DNA of 64,000 bases from JACPPO01 sp965262505 (GTDB taxonomy: Bacteria; Acidobacteriota; Vicinamibacteria; Vicinamibacterales; UBA2999): contig CBDHFM010000023.1 in assembly GCA_965262505.1 (NCBI GenBank), positions 1-64,000 on the forward strand, written 5' to 3'. The notes below the pieces were generated by a model. The model was not told the origin of the DNA and made no database searches. It saw only the letters and a program-made list of their open reading frames with translations. Both the position numbers and the translations under genes were made by a program. This document shows, one piece after another, positions 50,006 to 58,974 of the stretch. The first letter of the stretch is position 1, and each line of letters opens with the position of its first letter.

Positions 50006-50449
50006 TCAGGGACGAGGCACCGTAATCGTTTCGCCGCCTGGTGCGAGGACCTCGAATCGGTCATCCCAGATGGAAATCAGAAGGGTGTCTCTCGCGCACC
50101 CGACCGGGCAGAGCCCGTCGGTGATTGGGACGTCGAACGCGATCTCAGGATCATCCGTGCCGGTGGGATCGAATACGAATGCCTGCGAGCTCCCGACCAC
50201 CAAGCCCTGGTACTCGCGGATATCACCACCGAACTCCAAATTCGGGAACCACGACCCGGCGCCGCGTACCCAGAGTTCCGGCCGCTCGCTCACAGGTCGC
50301 ACGGTGGTCTCATCGGAGACTGAGACGCGCAGTGTGACGACGTCGCTCTGCGGCGCAGCCTGCTGTGGTGCCTCCTCGGTTGGGGCGCATGCGATCCAAC
50401 CGAGGCCAACGATGGCCGTCACGACGACCCGCCATCCGATCCTTGTCAC
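50006..50449 (-). CDS. Putative lipoprotein, 147 aa
   Basis: Start at the GTG at 50449 after GAGGATAAA. The signal RIGWRVVVTAIVGLGWIAC has a lipobox-like WIAC with the lipidated Cys. The mature part begins APTEEAPQQAAPQSD and is probably a beta-sandwich. Codirectional with the next secreted protein. Confidence 0.6.
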   Translation of the reverse strand: MTRIGWRVVVTAIVGLGWIACAPTEEAPQQAAPQSDVVTLRVSVSDETTVRPVSERPELWVRGAGSWFPNLEFGGDIREYQGLVVGSSQAFVFDPTGTDDPEIAFDVPITDGLCPVGCARDTLLISIWDDRFEVLAPGGETITVPRP

Positions 50450-50517
50450 TTTATCCTCCCGATCGTCGTAGCCCGGAGTGCGATCGCTTCGCTCCGTCGG
50501 ATAAATAGGGGTCATCC

Positions 50518-51072
50518 TTACCCGCACCCAATGGCGCTAAACACCTCGTGAACGTGGTCTACATCCACCACATTGTCGGACCCATTCAAACGCGCAGACA
50601 GCCTCGCGCTAGTGAGGTCAAAAGTGTCTGACGCGATAGCATTCTGAAACACGCGCACCCGAATACGCAGCTCGGAATGGGTACGCACACGTTCCATCCA
50701 GTCCGGGTCAGTAAGAACAAGCCTGCTGTTAAAATCTTGAGCTTCGTACTCTACGATCCCGCCGTCGTCCCAAATGGCTTCAACGAGTCCGCCCTCGAAT
50801 ACCGATCCTTTATTCGCGAACAAAATCGAAACTGCGTCACACGAAACGACCAGAAACAGAACCTCACTCTCTCCCCATCCTTCAACGTACTGCCTTGTTT
50901 CGCGCGTGAAGTCATCCTCAACTTGATGATCGATCCACGTGTAACCCGGGGCGCTCTTGGTAAACCTCAGTACGAGCTCTCGCACCCGTCGCAGTCCATC
51001 GTAGTTAACCTGGGCACTTCCCAATGTAGGAAGGGCCAGCGCTAAAACGACTCCCAGTGCAACGATCCTCAT
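50518..51072 (-). CDS. Secreted hypothetical protein, 184 aa
   Basis: MRIVALGVVLALALPTLGSA then Q is a signal peptide. The mature part has alternating hydrophobic patterns, GWGESEVLFLVVSCDAVSIL. GGAGATAG precedes the ATG. It ends 68 bases before the lipoprotein start, suggesting an operon. Family unknown. Confidence 0.6.
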   Translation of the reverse strand: MRIVALGVVLALALPTLGSAQVNYDGLRRVRELVLRFTKSAPGYTWIDHQVEDDFTRETRQYVEGWGESEVLFLVVSCDAVSILFANKGSVFEGGLVEAIWDDGGIVEYEAQDFNSRLVLTDPDWMERVRTHSELRIRVRVFQNAIASDTFDLTSARLSARLNGSDNVVDVDHVHEVFSAIGCG

Positions 51073-51240
51073 CCTGCTATCTCCTTCCATCGCCACGACA
51101 CGATAGAGCGATTCCCTTAATGCGACGGCCGCTATCTGGGCAGCGAAACTTGCCTTCGTAGAACATTCCTGTCCTCATAAGCTGCTCGATGACGCGGTTG
51201 ACCGCCTGCTTCGTGTTCGGCGCGGCGCACCGCTTCCAAT

Positions 51241-51380
51241 CGCGGCCGAGGCCGCGCCGACGCCTTTACCGCTGACCACCTTTCGGCCGTCCTTGCCACG
51301 TGCCACCGTCCACGAAAATCCCGGCGAGGCATCGAGGCTCCGCCCGCCTCCACCATCTACACCGCGACTCTCACACTAGA
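51241..51380 (+). pseudogene. Tyrosine recombinase scrap
   Basis: ADAFTADHLSAVLATCHRPR corresponds to PAFTADDLAAVLATCHRPR of the integrase fragment at 998. It is followed by divergent sequence. It belongs with the pieces at 52090-52347. Confidence 0.6.
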
Positions 51381-51417
51381 GCGAGCACGCTGGGGGCGCA
51401 CCCTCCGTTGAAATGCA

Positions 51418-51876
51418 TTATTGAATGACGAATTGCACGATGCGGTAGCCGGTTAAGTCGTCTCCTTCCCCTTGCACCATGCACACAAAGCGCGTTCTCA
51501 CTTGGCCTCCAAAGGCATTCTCCGAATCAACGTAGGATTCAAGTCGATGCCGATTGTCGCTGAGAGCTGTGACCTCCGCGACATGGCCAAACGGATAATC
51601 CGCCGTTCCTGGGGCACGCAGACCCGCCGTCATCCGCTGCTCGCAGAGGGTGGCAGTCACCGCACGCGCCATGGATAAAGACGATTGCTCAGTGTCTTCA
51701 GGAACCAACAGTATTGCGGCGAAACATCCTCCCATGAGGACTAGCATAACCACTCCACAACCCTTCAAACTCTTCCCAAGAGACCGGTGAACCTCGTCCG
51801 TAGCAAAATCTCTCCCGCAGTGCTTGCAAACCTTTGCCTCATCCTGAATCTCTTCGGCGCAAGCAGGACATTTCAT
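51418..51876 (-). CDS. Zinc-ribbon membrane protein, 152 aa
   Basis: MKCPACAEEIQDEAKVCKHC then GRDF is a zinc ribbon with two CxxC knuckles. A transmembrane helix follows (GCGVVMLVLMGGCFAAILLV). The periplasmic-like rest contains SYVDSENAFGGQVRTRFVCM, a pattern of small conserved unknown domains. The 5' region is shared with the IS1595 passenger at 13328-13888. Confidence 0.65.
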   Translation of the reverse strand: MKCPACAEEIQDEAKVCKHCGRDFATDEVHRSLGKSLKGCGVVMLVLMGGCFAAILLVPEDTEQSSLSMARAVTATLCEQRMTAGLRAPGTADYPFGHVAEVTALSDNRHRLESYVDSENAFGGQVRTRFVCMVQGEGDDLTGYRIVQFVIQ

Positions 51877-51907
51877 GGTGTGGGCTTCCCCTGGGGTCCC
51901 GACCTAA

Positions 51908-52085
51908 ATTGGCCACCTGCCCCGTTGCCACACAACTCACGGATGTACGTGCAGAGTTCCCGTCTATTCCCCTGGATGGGGTGTTCTATTCAACGGGCGA
52001 TCCGATGTCGAATCATCCGAAGTTGCGTGGTAGAAAGCAGATTACAGAATGTGGGTAGGCGGTTTTAAGGTTTATATAATTCCCA
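51908..52085 (-). repeat. Degenerate IS1595-like right end with shared upstream region
   Basis: CCGTTGCCACAC, GGGTGTTCTATTCA-CGGGCG and TATATAATTCCC line up in order with 13930-14087 of the intact IS1595 transposon, including a decayed form of its terminal repeat. I read it as the end of a related, decayed element whose passenger was the zinc-ribbon gene. Confidence 0.5.
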
Positions 52086-52089
52086 AAAC

Positions 52090-52347
52090 GAACCCTGTCG
52101 GTGAGACGACCGATCTCCGGTACGTCAAGAACGGTGTGGTAGCCGCCGTCCGCTCGCTCCGGGCCGAGACGAGCGATCGCGTGGTGCCGCTCACCCTCCG
52201 CGCCATCGCACGACGCTTTACCGCCGCCGCCGAGTCGCATCCACCACAGATGTGATGCTGGCCGGAAACTGGCGCACCGCCCGCATGGTCGCCCATTATT
52301 CGGCCGGAGCCACCGCCGAACACGGCGCGGTCGCCCGTTACCTGTAA
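52090..52347 (+). pseudogene. Tyrosine recombinase catalytic part (frameshifted remnant)
   Basis: KTNPVGETTDLRYVKNGVVA, SDRVVPLTLRAIARRFTAAA then, in another frame, LAGNWRTARMVAHYSAGATA then EHGAVARYL and a stop. The Tyr of HYSAG is kept; the HxxR region is deleted. It matches both integrase pieces at 937-1480. Confidence 0.7.
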
Positions 52348-52439
52348 CGGCCCGTCGCCCGCGTCTGACCACGGCCAGGACCGCCCCGGCCGCTGAGATT
52401 ACCACGACCGAGCCCCAGGCTTCCAGTTATCGCTCGTTC

Positions 52440-52573
52440 TCGTAAACGACCGTCAACAATGCGGCGTGCCGCTTGTGCTTGTACTTACATGGTACTTGAG
52501 TACATACTTGTTATATGAATGTGTACCTTTTCAGCGAGCCACAGCCGGGCAATGTGTACCTTTTCAGCGAGCC
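52440..52573 (+). other. Origin-like remnant with two iterons
   Basis: The run ACTTACATGGTACTTGAGTA then CATACTTG, TTATATGAA, and two direct repeats TGTGTACCTTTTCAGCGAGC at 52520 and 52553. This parallels 601-765 (inverted) and resembles the origin at 45870. No rep gene is adjacent. Confidence 0.5.
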
Positions 52574-52810
52574 TACGCCCACGTCTCGAAGGCGGACGGC
52601 TCCCAGTCGCTGGACCGGCAGCGCGACGCGCTGCGGGCCGCGGGCGTCGACGCCGTCCACGTCTACCACGCCGTCGCGTCCGGCGTCCGCGACGACCGAC
52701 CGGGGCTTGACAGCTGCGTGCGCACGCTCCGGACTGGCGATGTGCTCGTCGTCTGGAAGCTCGACCGCCTCGGCCGCACCCTCGCCCACCTGGTCAACAC
52801 CGTGCAGGGC
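52574..52810 (+). pseudogene. Serine resolvase N-terminal domain (remnant)
   Basis: AHVSKADGSQSLDRQRDALR then AAGVDAVHVYHAVASGVRDD and LVVWKLDRLGRTLAHLVNTV form the catalytic domain. The start codon region was replaced by the iteron, and the C-terminal DNA-binding half is missing. The active-site Ser is in AHVS. Confidence 0.7.
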
Positions 52811-52872
52811 TCGGCGGCTCTCGGGTGTATAAAGGGGCCATCCGTGACACGCAAAATGGAAATCCCAGTGTA

Positions 52873-55341
52873 ATGATTCGTCACACCAGCGCACGGTATC
52901 TCCTTCTGATCCTCCTGTGGCCGGCGACCGGGTCGGCGCAGACAGGAAGCATCCGCGGCAGCGTTGTCGACCAGACCGACTTGGTGCTGCCTGGCGCCAC
53001 CGTGACATTGCGTGGCAACGGGGTCCCGCGCACCGCCTACTCGGACGAGCAGGGCACCTTCGAGCTGGCCGGGGTCGCACCCGGCACCTATACGCTGCAC
53101 GTGTCGCTCGCCGGGTTCTCCGACGCGACGGTCGAGGACGTGACGGTCTCCGGAGCGCCGCTCGCGCTGCCGCCGGTAGCGCTGCAGCTCGCGAGCTTCG
53201 GCGATACGGTGGTCGTGACCGCCTCGCGCAACGAGGTCCGGCTGATCGATGCGCCGGTGTCGACGTCGGTCATCTCGACCGCCACGCTTGAAACCACGTC
53301 GGCCCAGAACTACGGCGACCTCCTGCGCGCGACGCCGGGCGTCAATGTGATTCAGCTCTCGGCGCGCGACGTGCAGGTCACCAGCCGCAGCCCCGGCAAC
53401 ACGCTGACGAACTCGCAGCTCGTCCTGGTAGACGGTCGTAGCGCCTACCTCGACTTCTTCGGCCTCGTCCTGTGGGACCTGCTCCCGACCAACTTCGACG
53501 ACGTAGAGCAGATCGAGGTGGTGCGGGGGCCGGCGTCCGCGGTGTGGGGCGCGAACGCCATGACCGGCGCCGTCAACATCATTACCAAGCTGCCACGGGA
53601 ATCGGTTGGCACGACGGTCACGCTCAGCGGCGGGTACGTTGACCGGAATGACGGATCGGGCACCGGACGCGGGGCAGGCTCGCTGTTCGGCGCGAATGCG
53701 ACCGTGACGCGGGCGCCGAGCGACCGGCTGGCGTACCGTATCAGTGCCGGCTACTTCACATCCGACGCGTTCGCCCGGCCGACCGGCCGGATCCCGATGA
53801 TCGACGACCCGCGGCAGCCCGGACAGACCGTGGGCGGGGCGCTCTACCCGCTGGACTCTGGCACCACCGCCTTCGGGACCGGATTCGCGAACCGGGGCAC
53901 CAGCCAGCCGAAGTTCGACGTGCGGGTCGACCAGGAGCTGTCCCATGGCACCCTCACCTACGCGGGCGGCGTGGCCGGTACGGACGGGCTTATCCACAGC
54001 GGTATCGGCCCGTTCGACATGCAGTCGGGCACCTATCTGGGCTACGGCAAACTGACCTACACGCGGGGCGCCCTGCGCATGCAGTTCTTCACGAACGTCC
54101 TGAACGGGCAGGCGCCCAACCTGCTGCTGCCGGACCTTGCCACCGGGAGGCCGCTGCAGCTCGACTTCACGACGCAGACCTATGACGGCGAGATCGGCCA
54201 CTCGGTGTTCCTCGGCAACCGACACCGGCTGACCTACGGCGGCAACGTGCGGCAGAACAACTTCGACATCACCCTCGCGCCGCTGGGCGAAAACCGCCTC
54301 GAGGTGGGCGCGTACCTGCAGGACGAGATCTTCTGGGAGCGGTTCCGGCTCGTGCTGGGTGGGCGCGTGGACAAGTTCGGCAACTTCTCCAATCCGAAGG
54401 TTTCGCCGCGGATCGCGTTCCTCGTCAAGCCGGCCGAGGATCACTCCATCACGCTGTCGTACAACCGGGCCTTCCGCGCGCCGTCGGTCATTAATAACGC
54501 GCTGCAGACCAGTATCGTGAGTCCTGTGGACCTGAGCGCCCTCGCGCCGCTCCTGCCGCCGGTGCTGCAGCCGGCGGTCGCCCAACCGTTTCCGCTTGTC
54601 GTCGGCGGGATCGGCAGCGACATCCCGATCGGCGGGATGTCTCAGGACGAGCTGACGGAAGAATCGCTGACGGCGTATGAAGTGAGCTACGCGGGCGTGC
54701 TCCCGCGCGGGACGACGCTCGGCGGCTCGTTCTACGTCAACCGCCGCGACGATTCCATCAACTTCGTCTCCCTGCCGCGGTCACTCGACCCGTACACCGC
54801 GGCCAATCCGCCGCCCGGCTGGCGGCTCCCGCCGGTCGTGCTGGCCCTCATGGCGCAGCGCGGGATCTTTCTGCCGCGCACCGCGTTCACCTACCTGAAT
54901 CTGGGTCCGGTCCGCCAGACCGGCGTGGAGCTGTGGCTCGAGCAGCAGGTCTCACGGGCAGTGGCCGCGTCCATCAACTACTCGTGGCAGTCCGAACCGG
55001 AGATTCTGGACGATCCGAACCCGCATCTGCCGGCGGAGCTCAACCTGCCCCCGACGCACCGATTCAACGCCGGGGTGACGTGGAACGGCTCGCGGCTCCT
55101 GGGTTCCGCCTCGGTGAACGCCGCCACCGACGCATTCTGGAGCGACGTCCTCACCGCGGGGTATCACGGCTACACCGATGGGTACGCGACCGTGAACGGC
55201 AGCGTCGGGGTGAAGTGGCAGGGTGGCGCCGTCACGACGACGGTGAAGGTGACCAACCTGTTGAACCAGACCGTTCAGCAGCACATCTTCGGCGACCTGC
55301 TCCGGCGGACCGTGGTGGGCGAGGTCAAGTTCAAGTTCTGA
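52873..55341 (+). CDS. TonB-dependent outer-membrane receptor (second copy)
   Basis: 822 residues. A signal peptide (YLLLILLWPATGSAQ) is followed by a carboxypeptidase-regulatory-like domain (GSIRGSVVDQTDLVLPGATV). The plug has YGDLLRATPGVNVIQLSARD, LVLVDGRSAYLDFFG, and VEQIEVVRGPASAVWGANAM then TGAVNIIT. The barrel ends VVGEVKFKF with terminal Phe. The plug is of the ordinary vitamin B12/siderophore type and is unlike the first receptor. The start at 52873 was chosen because it directly precedes the signal peptide. Confidence 0.92.
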   Translation: MIRHTSARYLLLILLWPATGSAQTGSIRGSVVDQTDLVLPGATVTLRGNGVPRTAYSDEQGTFELAGVAPGTYTLHVSLAGFSDATVEDVTVSGAPLALPPVALQLASFGDTVVVTASRNEVRLIDAPVSTSVISTATLETTSAQNYGDLLRATPGVNVIQLSARDVQVTSRSPGNTLTNSQLVLVDGRSAYLDFFGLVLWDLLPTNFDDVEQIEVVRGPASAVWGANAMTGAVNIITKLPRESVGTTVTLSGGYVDRNDGSGTGRGAGSLFGANATVTRAPSDRLAYRISAGYFTSDAFARPTGRIPMIDDPRQPGQTVGGALYPLDSGTTAFGTGFANRGTSQPKFDVRVDQELSHGTLTYAGGVAGTDGLIHSGIGPFDMQSGTYLGYGKLTYTRGALRMQFFTNVLNGQAPNLLLPDLATGRPLQLDFTTQTYDGEIGHSVFLGNRHRLTYGGNVRQNNFDITLAPLGENRLEVGAYLQDEIFWERFRLVLGGRVDKFGNFSNPKVSPRIAFLVKPAEDHSITLSYNRAFRAPSVINNALQTSIVSPVDLSALAPLLPPVLQPAVAQPFPLVVGGIGSDIPIGGMSQDELTEESLTAYEVSYAGVLPRGTTLGGSFYVNRRDDSINFVSLPRSLDPYTAANPPPGWRLPPVVLALMAQRGIFLPRTAFTYLNLGPVRQTGVELWLEQQVSRAVAASINYSWQSEPEILDDPNPHLPAELNLPPTHRFNAGVTWNGSRLLGSASVNAATDAFWSDVLTAGYHGYTDGYATVNGSVGVKWQGGAVTTTVKVTNLLNQTVQQHIFGDLLRRTVVGEVKFKF

Positions 55342-55346
55342 CGCGG

Positions 55347-55415
55347 GTGGACGAGCCGGACGAGACCTTCACGGTGACGCTGAGCGCGCCGAGCTACGCC
55401 ACGGTGGCAGCCTCA
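55347..55415 (+). pseudogene. Calx-beta domain scrap
   Basis: VDEPDETFTVTLSAPSYATV is the last strand motif of a Calx-beta repeat found in large surface proteins. Only about 23 residues are kept, just after the receptor stop. Confidence 0.5.
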
Positions 55416-55800
55416 GCGCCGGCTCTGGCAGCCCAACGTGGACGACACTCGCCAGAACCTGGCGGCCACGACGAGTCGTGTCCATGGTCTGACGTGGAAC
55501 GCGAATCTTCCGTTGGATACCTGCCTCGGCATGGCTACCGAAGCCTGAATCCGATCGGCCGTCGGGAATCCCGTGCGGCAAACAACCGGCTGCCGCGTGG
55601 CTGGCAAGAGGAGCAAGGGGCGAATGCTGGGGCTGACACCGGACCCGCTCAGCGCCGGCGTCGGCATGCCGTCGCGGGTCCGTACGGCCACGAACGGGTC
55701 ACCGCGTGGCAGGACGGTGCAGACGCGCAACGGAAGAATACCGCCGGGGGTTCCGTTTCGTCTGGCCGCGCACGCGTGCCGGACGGCGCCCTCGCCAGCC

Positions 55801-56090
55801 TGTCGCAAACGACCGTTTACGACACATGCTGATCGGCTACGCCCGCGTCTCAAAGGCGGACGGCTCCCAGTCGCTGGACCCGCCGCGCGACGCGCTGCGG
55901 GCCGAGGGCGTCGACGCCGTCAACGTCTACCACGACTTCGCGTCTGGCGTACGCGACGACCGCACGGGACTCGACAGCTGCGTGCGCGCGCTCCGGACGG
56001 GCGACGTACTCGTCGTCTGGAAGCTCGACCGCCTCGGCCGCAACCTCGCCCACCTGGTCAACACCGTGCAGAACCTGTCGACCCGCGGCG
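55801..56090 (+). mobile_element. Resolvase-start/palindrome unit (copy e)
   Basis: Palindrome 55801-55824 (half-sites TGTCGCAAACGA and CCGTTTACGACA), one base, then ATG at 55826. The longest resolvase copy follows: MLIGYARVSKADGSQSL, VDAVNVYHDFASGVRDDRTG, VLVVWKLDRLGRNLAHLVNT. Homology stops after about 88 residues, and the DNA-binding HTH is absent. Confidence 0.75.
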
Positions 56091-56117
56091 CCATCGACCG
56101 GCACACGATCTGGAAAT

Positions 56118-56490
56118 GTCTCTCGTACCGAAGGCGCATGCCCAGAGCGATACCACCGAACCTACCTTGGTGGGGTACGCAGTGGAAGCGTGGATTCTGT
56201 GGTTGGAATACGACGAGGAGCTCGATTCAGGGTCAACCCCGGCAGCGACAGACTTCCAGGTCCGCGTCACTCCGCGGGGAGGCTCTGCGGAGGAACGGAC
56301 CGTCGACTACGTGGAGGTACACTCCGACTACGTGTTCCTGCATCTGGCCTCGCCGGTCGCGGTCATGGACGCTGTGATGTTGAGCTACTTCGGTCCGGAG
56401 GACGGATCGAGTCCCGCGATCCAGGATGCGGCCGGCAACGAGGCGGCGACGTTCACGGGCCTGTCGGTGGCAAACAATACCGCGCACGTT
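56118..56490 (+). pseudogene. SwmB-like domain remnant of a surface protein
   Basis: WLEYDEELDSGSTPAATDFQ, DYVFLHLASPVAVMDAVMLS and SSPAIQDAAGNEAATFTGLS match the SwmB repeat found in large secreted proteins. The frame is continuous but has no signal peptide and runs out of homology on both sides. Confidence 0.6.
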
Positions 56491-56707
56491 CGACATCTAC
56501 CTGAACGCCCGCACCTTCTGGCGCAACATCCCCGCCCAGGTGTGGACCTATAAACTCGGTGGCTACCAGGTGCTCAAAAAATGGCTGTCCTGCCGCGAAC
56601 GCACCATCCTCGGCCGTCCGCTCACGCCAGAGGAAATCCAATATTTCACCGACACCGCCAGACGGATCGGGGCGATCGTGGTGGCTCCCGTCGAGTCGTC
56701 CGCGTGA
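56483..56707 (+). pseudogene. C-terminus of a type ISP-like restriction-modification enzyme
   Basis: FDIYLNARTFWRNIPAQVWT then YKLGGYQVLKKWLSCRER and LTPEEIQYFTDTARRIGAIV is the conserved end of the fused R-M enzymes. All catalytic parts are missing. It lies directly upstream of mrr, so a restriction cluster once stood here. Confidence 0.7.
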
Positions 56708-56749
56708 CGTCTAGCCCCCGGTGGTGTAGACAGAACGGAGGAGGACTCA

Positions 56750-57670
56750 TTGCCAGTCCCTGACTTTCAATCGCTCATGCTCCCAACCCTCACGGCGTTC
56801 TCTGGCGGCGCGGACACGTCGGTGGTCGAGGTGCGCCAGCGTGTCGCGGCCGCCGAAGGGCTCACGCCCGAGGCGTTACACGAGTTGCTGCCCAGCGGCA
56901 AGGTGACAAAGTTCGCGAATCGGGTTGGCTGGGCACTCGTGCATATGCAGAGATCTGGTTTGGTGGAAAAGGTCCAGCGTGGCGTCTACCGGCTGGCGGC
57001 GGCCGGCGAACAACTGCTGGTCCAATCGCCGACGCGGATCGACCTGCCACTCCTTCGTCACTACCCAGCGTATGTCGCGTGGAGGAAGGCGTCGTCGCAG
57101 AAGCAGGATTCCGCACCCACGCGGCCGGACGATGCGGTGGATACACCGGAGGAAGCCTTGGACCATGCCGCCGCGCAATTACGTCAATCGCTGGAGGCCG
57201 ATCTCCTGGATCGAGTGCGGGCCGCGCCCTCTGCGTTTCTCGAACGCGTGGTGGTGGATCTCCTGATCGCCATGGGCTATGGCGGGGGCGACGCCGCGCG
57301 AGGTCAGGTGACGGGGCGGACGGGTGACGGAGGCATCGACGGCACGATCCGGGAAGACGCGCTCGGGCTGGATGAGGTGTATCTCCAGGCCAAGAAATAC
57401 GCCGCCGGCACCACCGTGAGTGAAGGCGACCTTCGGAACTTCGCCGGGGCGATCGATGCGGCGAACACGACCAAGGGCGTGTTCGTGACCACCGCCGGGT
57501 TCACGCGGTCCGCGACGGACTACGTGGCCAAGAGTCCGAAGCGCATCGTCCTGATCGACGGGGCGGAACTCGCGCGTCTCATGGTTGTCCACGAGATCGG
57601 CGTACGCACCCGGATCCGGTATACGGTCAACCGGATCGACGAGGAGTATTTCGCCGGGGAAGACCTGTAA
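56750..57670 (+). CDS. mrr: Mrr-type restriction endonuclease
   Basis: 306 residues. The N-terminal winged helix (LMLPTLTAFSGGADTSVVEV, VGWALVHMQRSGLVEKVQRG then VYRL) is followed by the nuclease: FLERVVVDLLIAMGYGGGDA, GRTGDGGIDGTIREDALGLD, VYLQAKKYA, the Asp and Q-x-K of Mrr enzymes. GVFVTTAGFTRSATDYVA follows as usual. The start is a TTG after GGAGGAGG. Mrr enzymes cut modified DNA. Confidence 0.9.
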   Translation: MPVPDFQSLMLPTLTAFSGGADTSVVEVRQRVAAAEGLTPEALHELLPSGKVTKFANRVGWALVHMQRSGLVEKVQRGVYRLAAAGEQLLVQSPTRIDLPLLRHYPAYVAWRKASSQKQDSAPTRPDDAVDTPEEALDHAAAQLRQSLEADLLDRVRAAPSAFLERVVVDLLIAMGYGGGDAARGQVTGRTGDGGIDGTIREDALGLDEVYLQAKKYAAGTTVSEGDLRNFAGAIDAANTTKGVFVTTAGFTRSATDYVAKSPKRIVLIDGAELARLMVVHEIGVRTRIRYTVNRIDEEYFAGEDL

Positions 57671-57983
57671 GGCGCTCGTCGTGTCGATTCTCATGCCGCA
57701 GGAGCGACTCTGGGTCGACGACCTTCCCGCCTCGGCGAACCTCGGGTAACACCGGCGCGCGCCGTGTGATCGTTTTAACGCGCTTCGTCGACGAGGTCCA
57801 GGCGCTGGCGGTGACCCCGCACATTGCGCAGAAGATCCGCTACAGCGCCATCGACGGTCGGACCACCCGGCATCCCGCGACTTCTTCAGCATCCTGGCAG
57901 GCTGTCATCTCGGATCACACCGGAGACTCACAGCGCGCTTGAGGGCGAATTCCCAGAAGCGTTTTACGTTGCCCAAGATGAGG
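57671..57983 (+). pseudogene. IS5-family transposase scrap and non-coding DNA
   Basis: DEVQALAVTPHIAQKIRYSA then IDGRTTRHP (57790-57880) is the C-terminal region of IS5/IS1182-type transposases. No other piece is seen, and the rest has no gene. Confidence 0.55.
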
Positions 57984-58709
57984 TCAAGACCGATGCGATA
58001 AGAACGGCTCGCACTCAGAGGACCAGCGATTGGCAAAGGCTCTTAGTCTGTCACGCAGCGCCTTATCAGCGTCGAGCAGAAAGTAGAAGCGGGACGAGTA
58101 GGGCTTGAGGCGAACCGCCACGACATCACGACTGTCCGTGTGCCTCTCAAGGCGACTGCGGATGTGATCGAATTCCGAGCGAGCACCACCTTTGCGCCGA
58201 GTCTGGTGTTGGTAAAAGAGTAGTGCCCGGCTGGGCGATCTCAGGGATTTCAATTCAGAGAACAGAACGCTCTTGTGGTTAGGCGACGCGGTTTCCAGTC
58301 CATTGTCCGGGTCAAGGAAGACGAGCTGAGCGCCGTCCATCACCTCAGTCATCCCCGTCGCCCATGCTCGGCGCTGGTCACTGTTCGCCGCGCCTGTCGG
58401 GCACAGAGCCTTATGAAAACGAGCCGTATCCGGAAGCAGTCCCAACTTCTCAAGGTGGGCTACTGATCGGCGACGTGGATCGACCCTAAACGACTCGACG
58501 AATCTCTTCAGGCCGTTGAAGACCTCAGGATCCAGGTACTCGAACCGCTCGTTCTTTCGGAGGTAGTCCAAGTGCCGACCGTCGTTGTTCTTTTCTTCAG
58601 CGGCGTCCGTGCGGTACCAGCAGACACCGAGGGACCTGCCTCCACAGAGAGCGCGGAGCAGTGCGAACTTGCCGAAGTCCCCGACATCCCCAGCGTATCG
58701 ATCTTGCAT
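57984..58709 (-). CDS. Conserved hypothetical protein, 241 aa
   Basis: Opening MQDRYAGDVGDFGKFALLRA then LGVCWYRTD and the motif AQLVFLDPDNGLETASPNHK belong to a widespread uncharacterised family in which the F-L-D-P-D-N-G box may bind metal or nucleotide. Codirectional with the small gene upstream. Function unknown. Confidence 0.7.
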   Translation of the reverse strand: MQDRYAGDVGDFGKFALLRALCGGRSLGVCWYRTDAAEEKNNDGRHLDYLRKNERFEYLDPEVFNGLKRFVESFRVDPRRRSVAHLEKLGLLPDTARFHKALCPTGAANSDQRRAWATGMTEVMDGAQLVFLDPDNGLETASPNHKSVLFSELKSLRSPSRALLFYQHQTRRKGGARSEFDHIRSRLERHTDSRDVVAVRLKPYSSRFYFLLDADKALRDRLRAFANRWSSECEPFLSHRS

Positions 58710-58716
58710 GTGTTCA

Positions 58717-58938
58717 CTATAGTTTAACGTCCTTCACCTCGAGCCGTTGAAGCGAGCGCTTGAGATCGAAGGCCACCCGCTCGGCCTTGATCGCGGTCTT
58801 GAGCACCGGTGTTTTCGGTGGCAATCCCAAACGCAACTTGAGAGCCACCTCGGACAGGCCCGCGTGCGCCTGGCCCACCGTGCTGAGCAGGTGTTCTCGT
58901 TCGTCTTCGGTCATATTATCTGGATTGTAGGCGAGCAT
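58717..58938 (-). CDS. Small helical protein, 73 aa
   Basis: MLAYNPDNMTEDEREHLLST then VGQAHAGLSEVALKLRLGLP. It ends 7 bases before the next gene, so the two are likely cotranscribed. The family is not recognised. Confidence 0.5.
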   Translation of the reverse strand: MLAYNPDNMTEDEREHLLSTVGQAHAGLSEVALKLRLGLPPKTPVLKTAIKAERVAFDLKRSLQRLEVKDVKL

Positions 58939-58974
58939 TGCTTGAGGACGCGAGGCCGCCAGCTACAAGGAAAG

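Noticed and set aside
52663..54585. A 640-residue minus-strand frame
   Set aside because: It is antisense to the second TonB receptor and has the low-complexity His/Arg/Val composition typical of shadow frames in GC-rich DNA.
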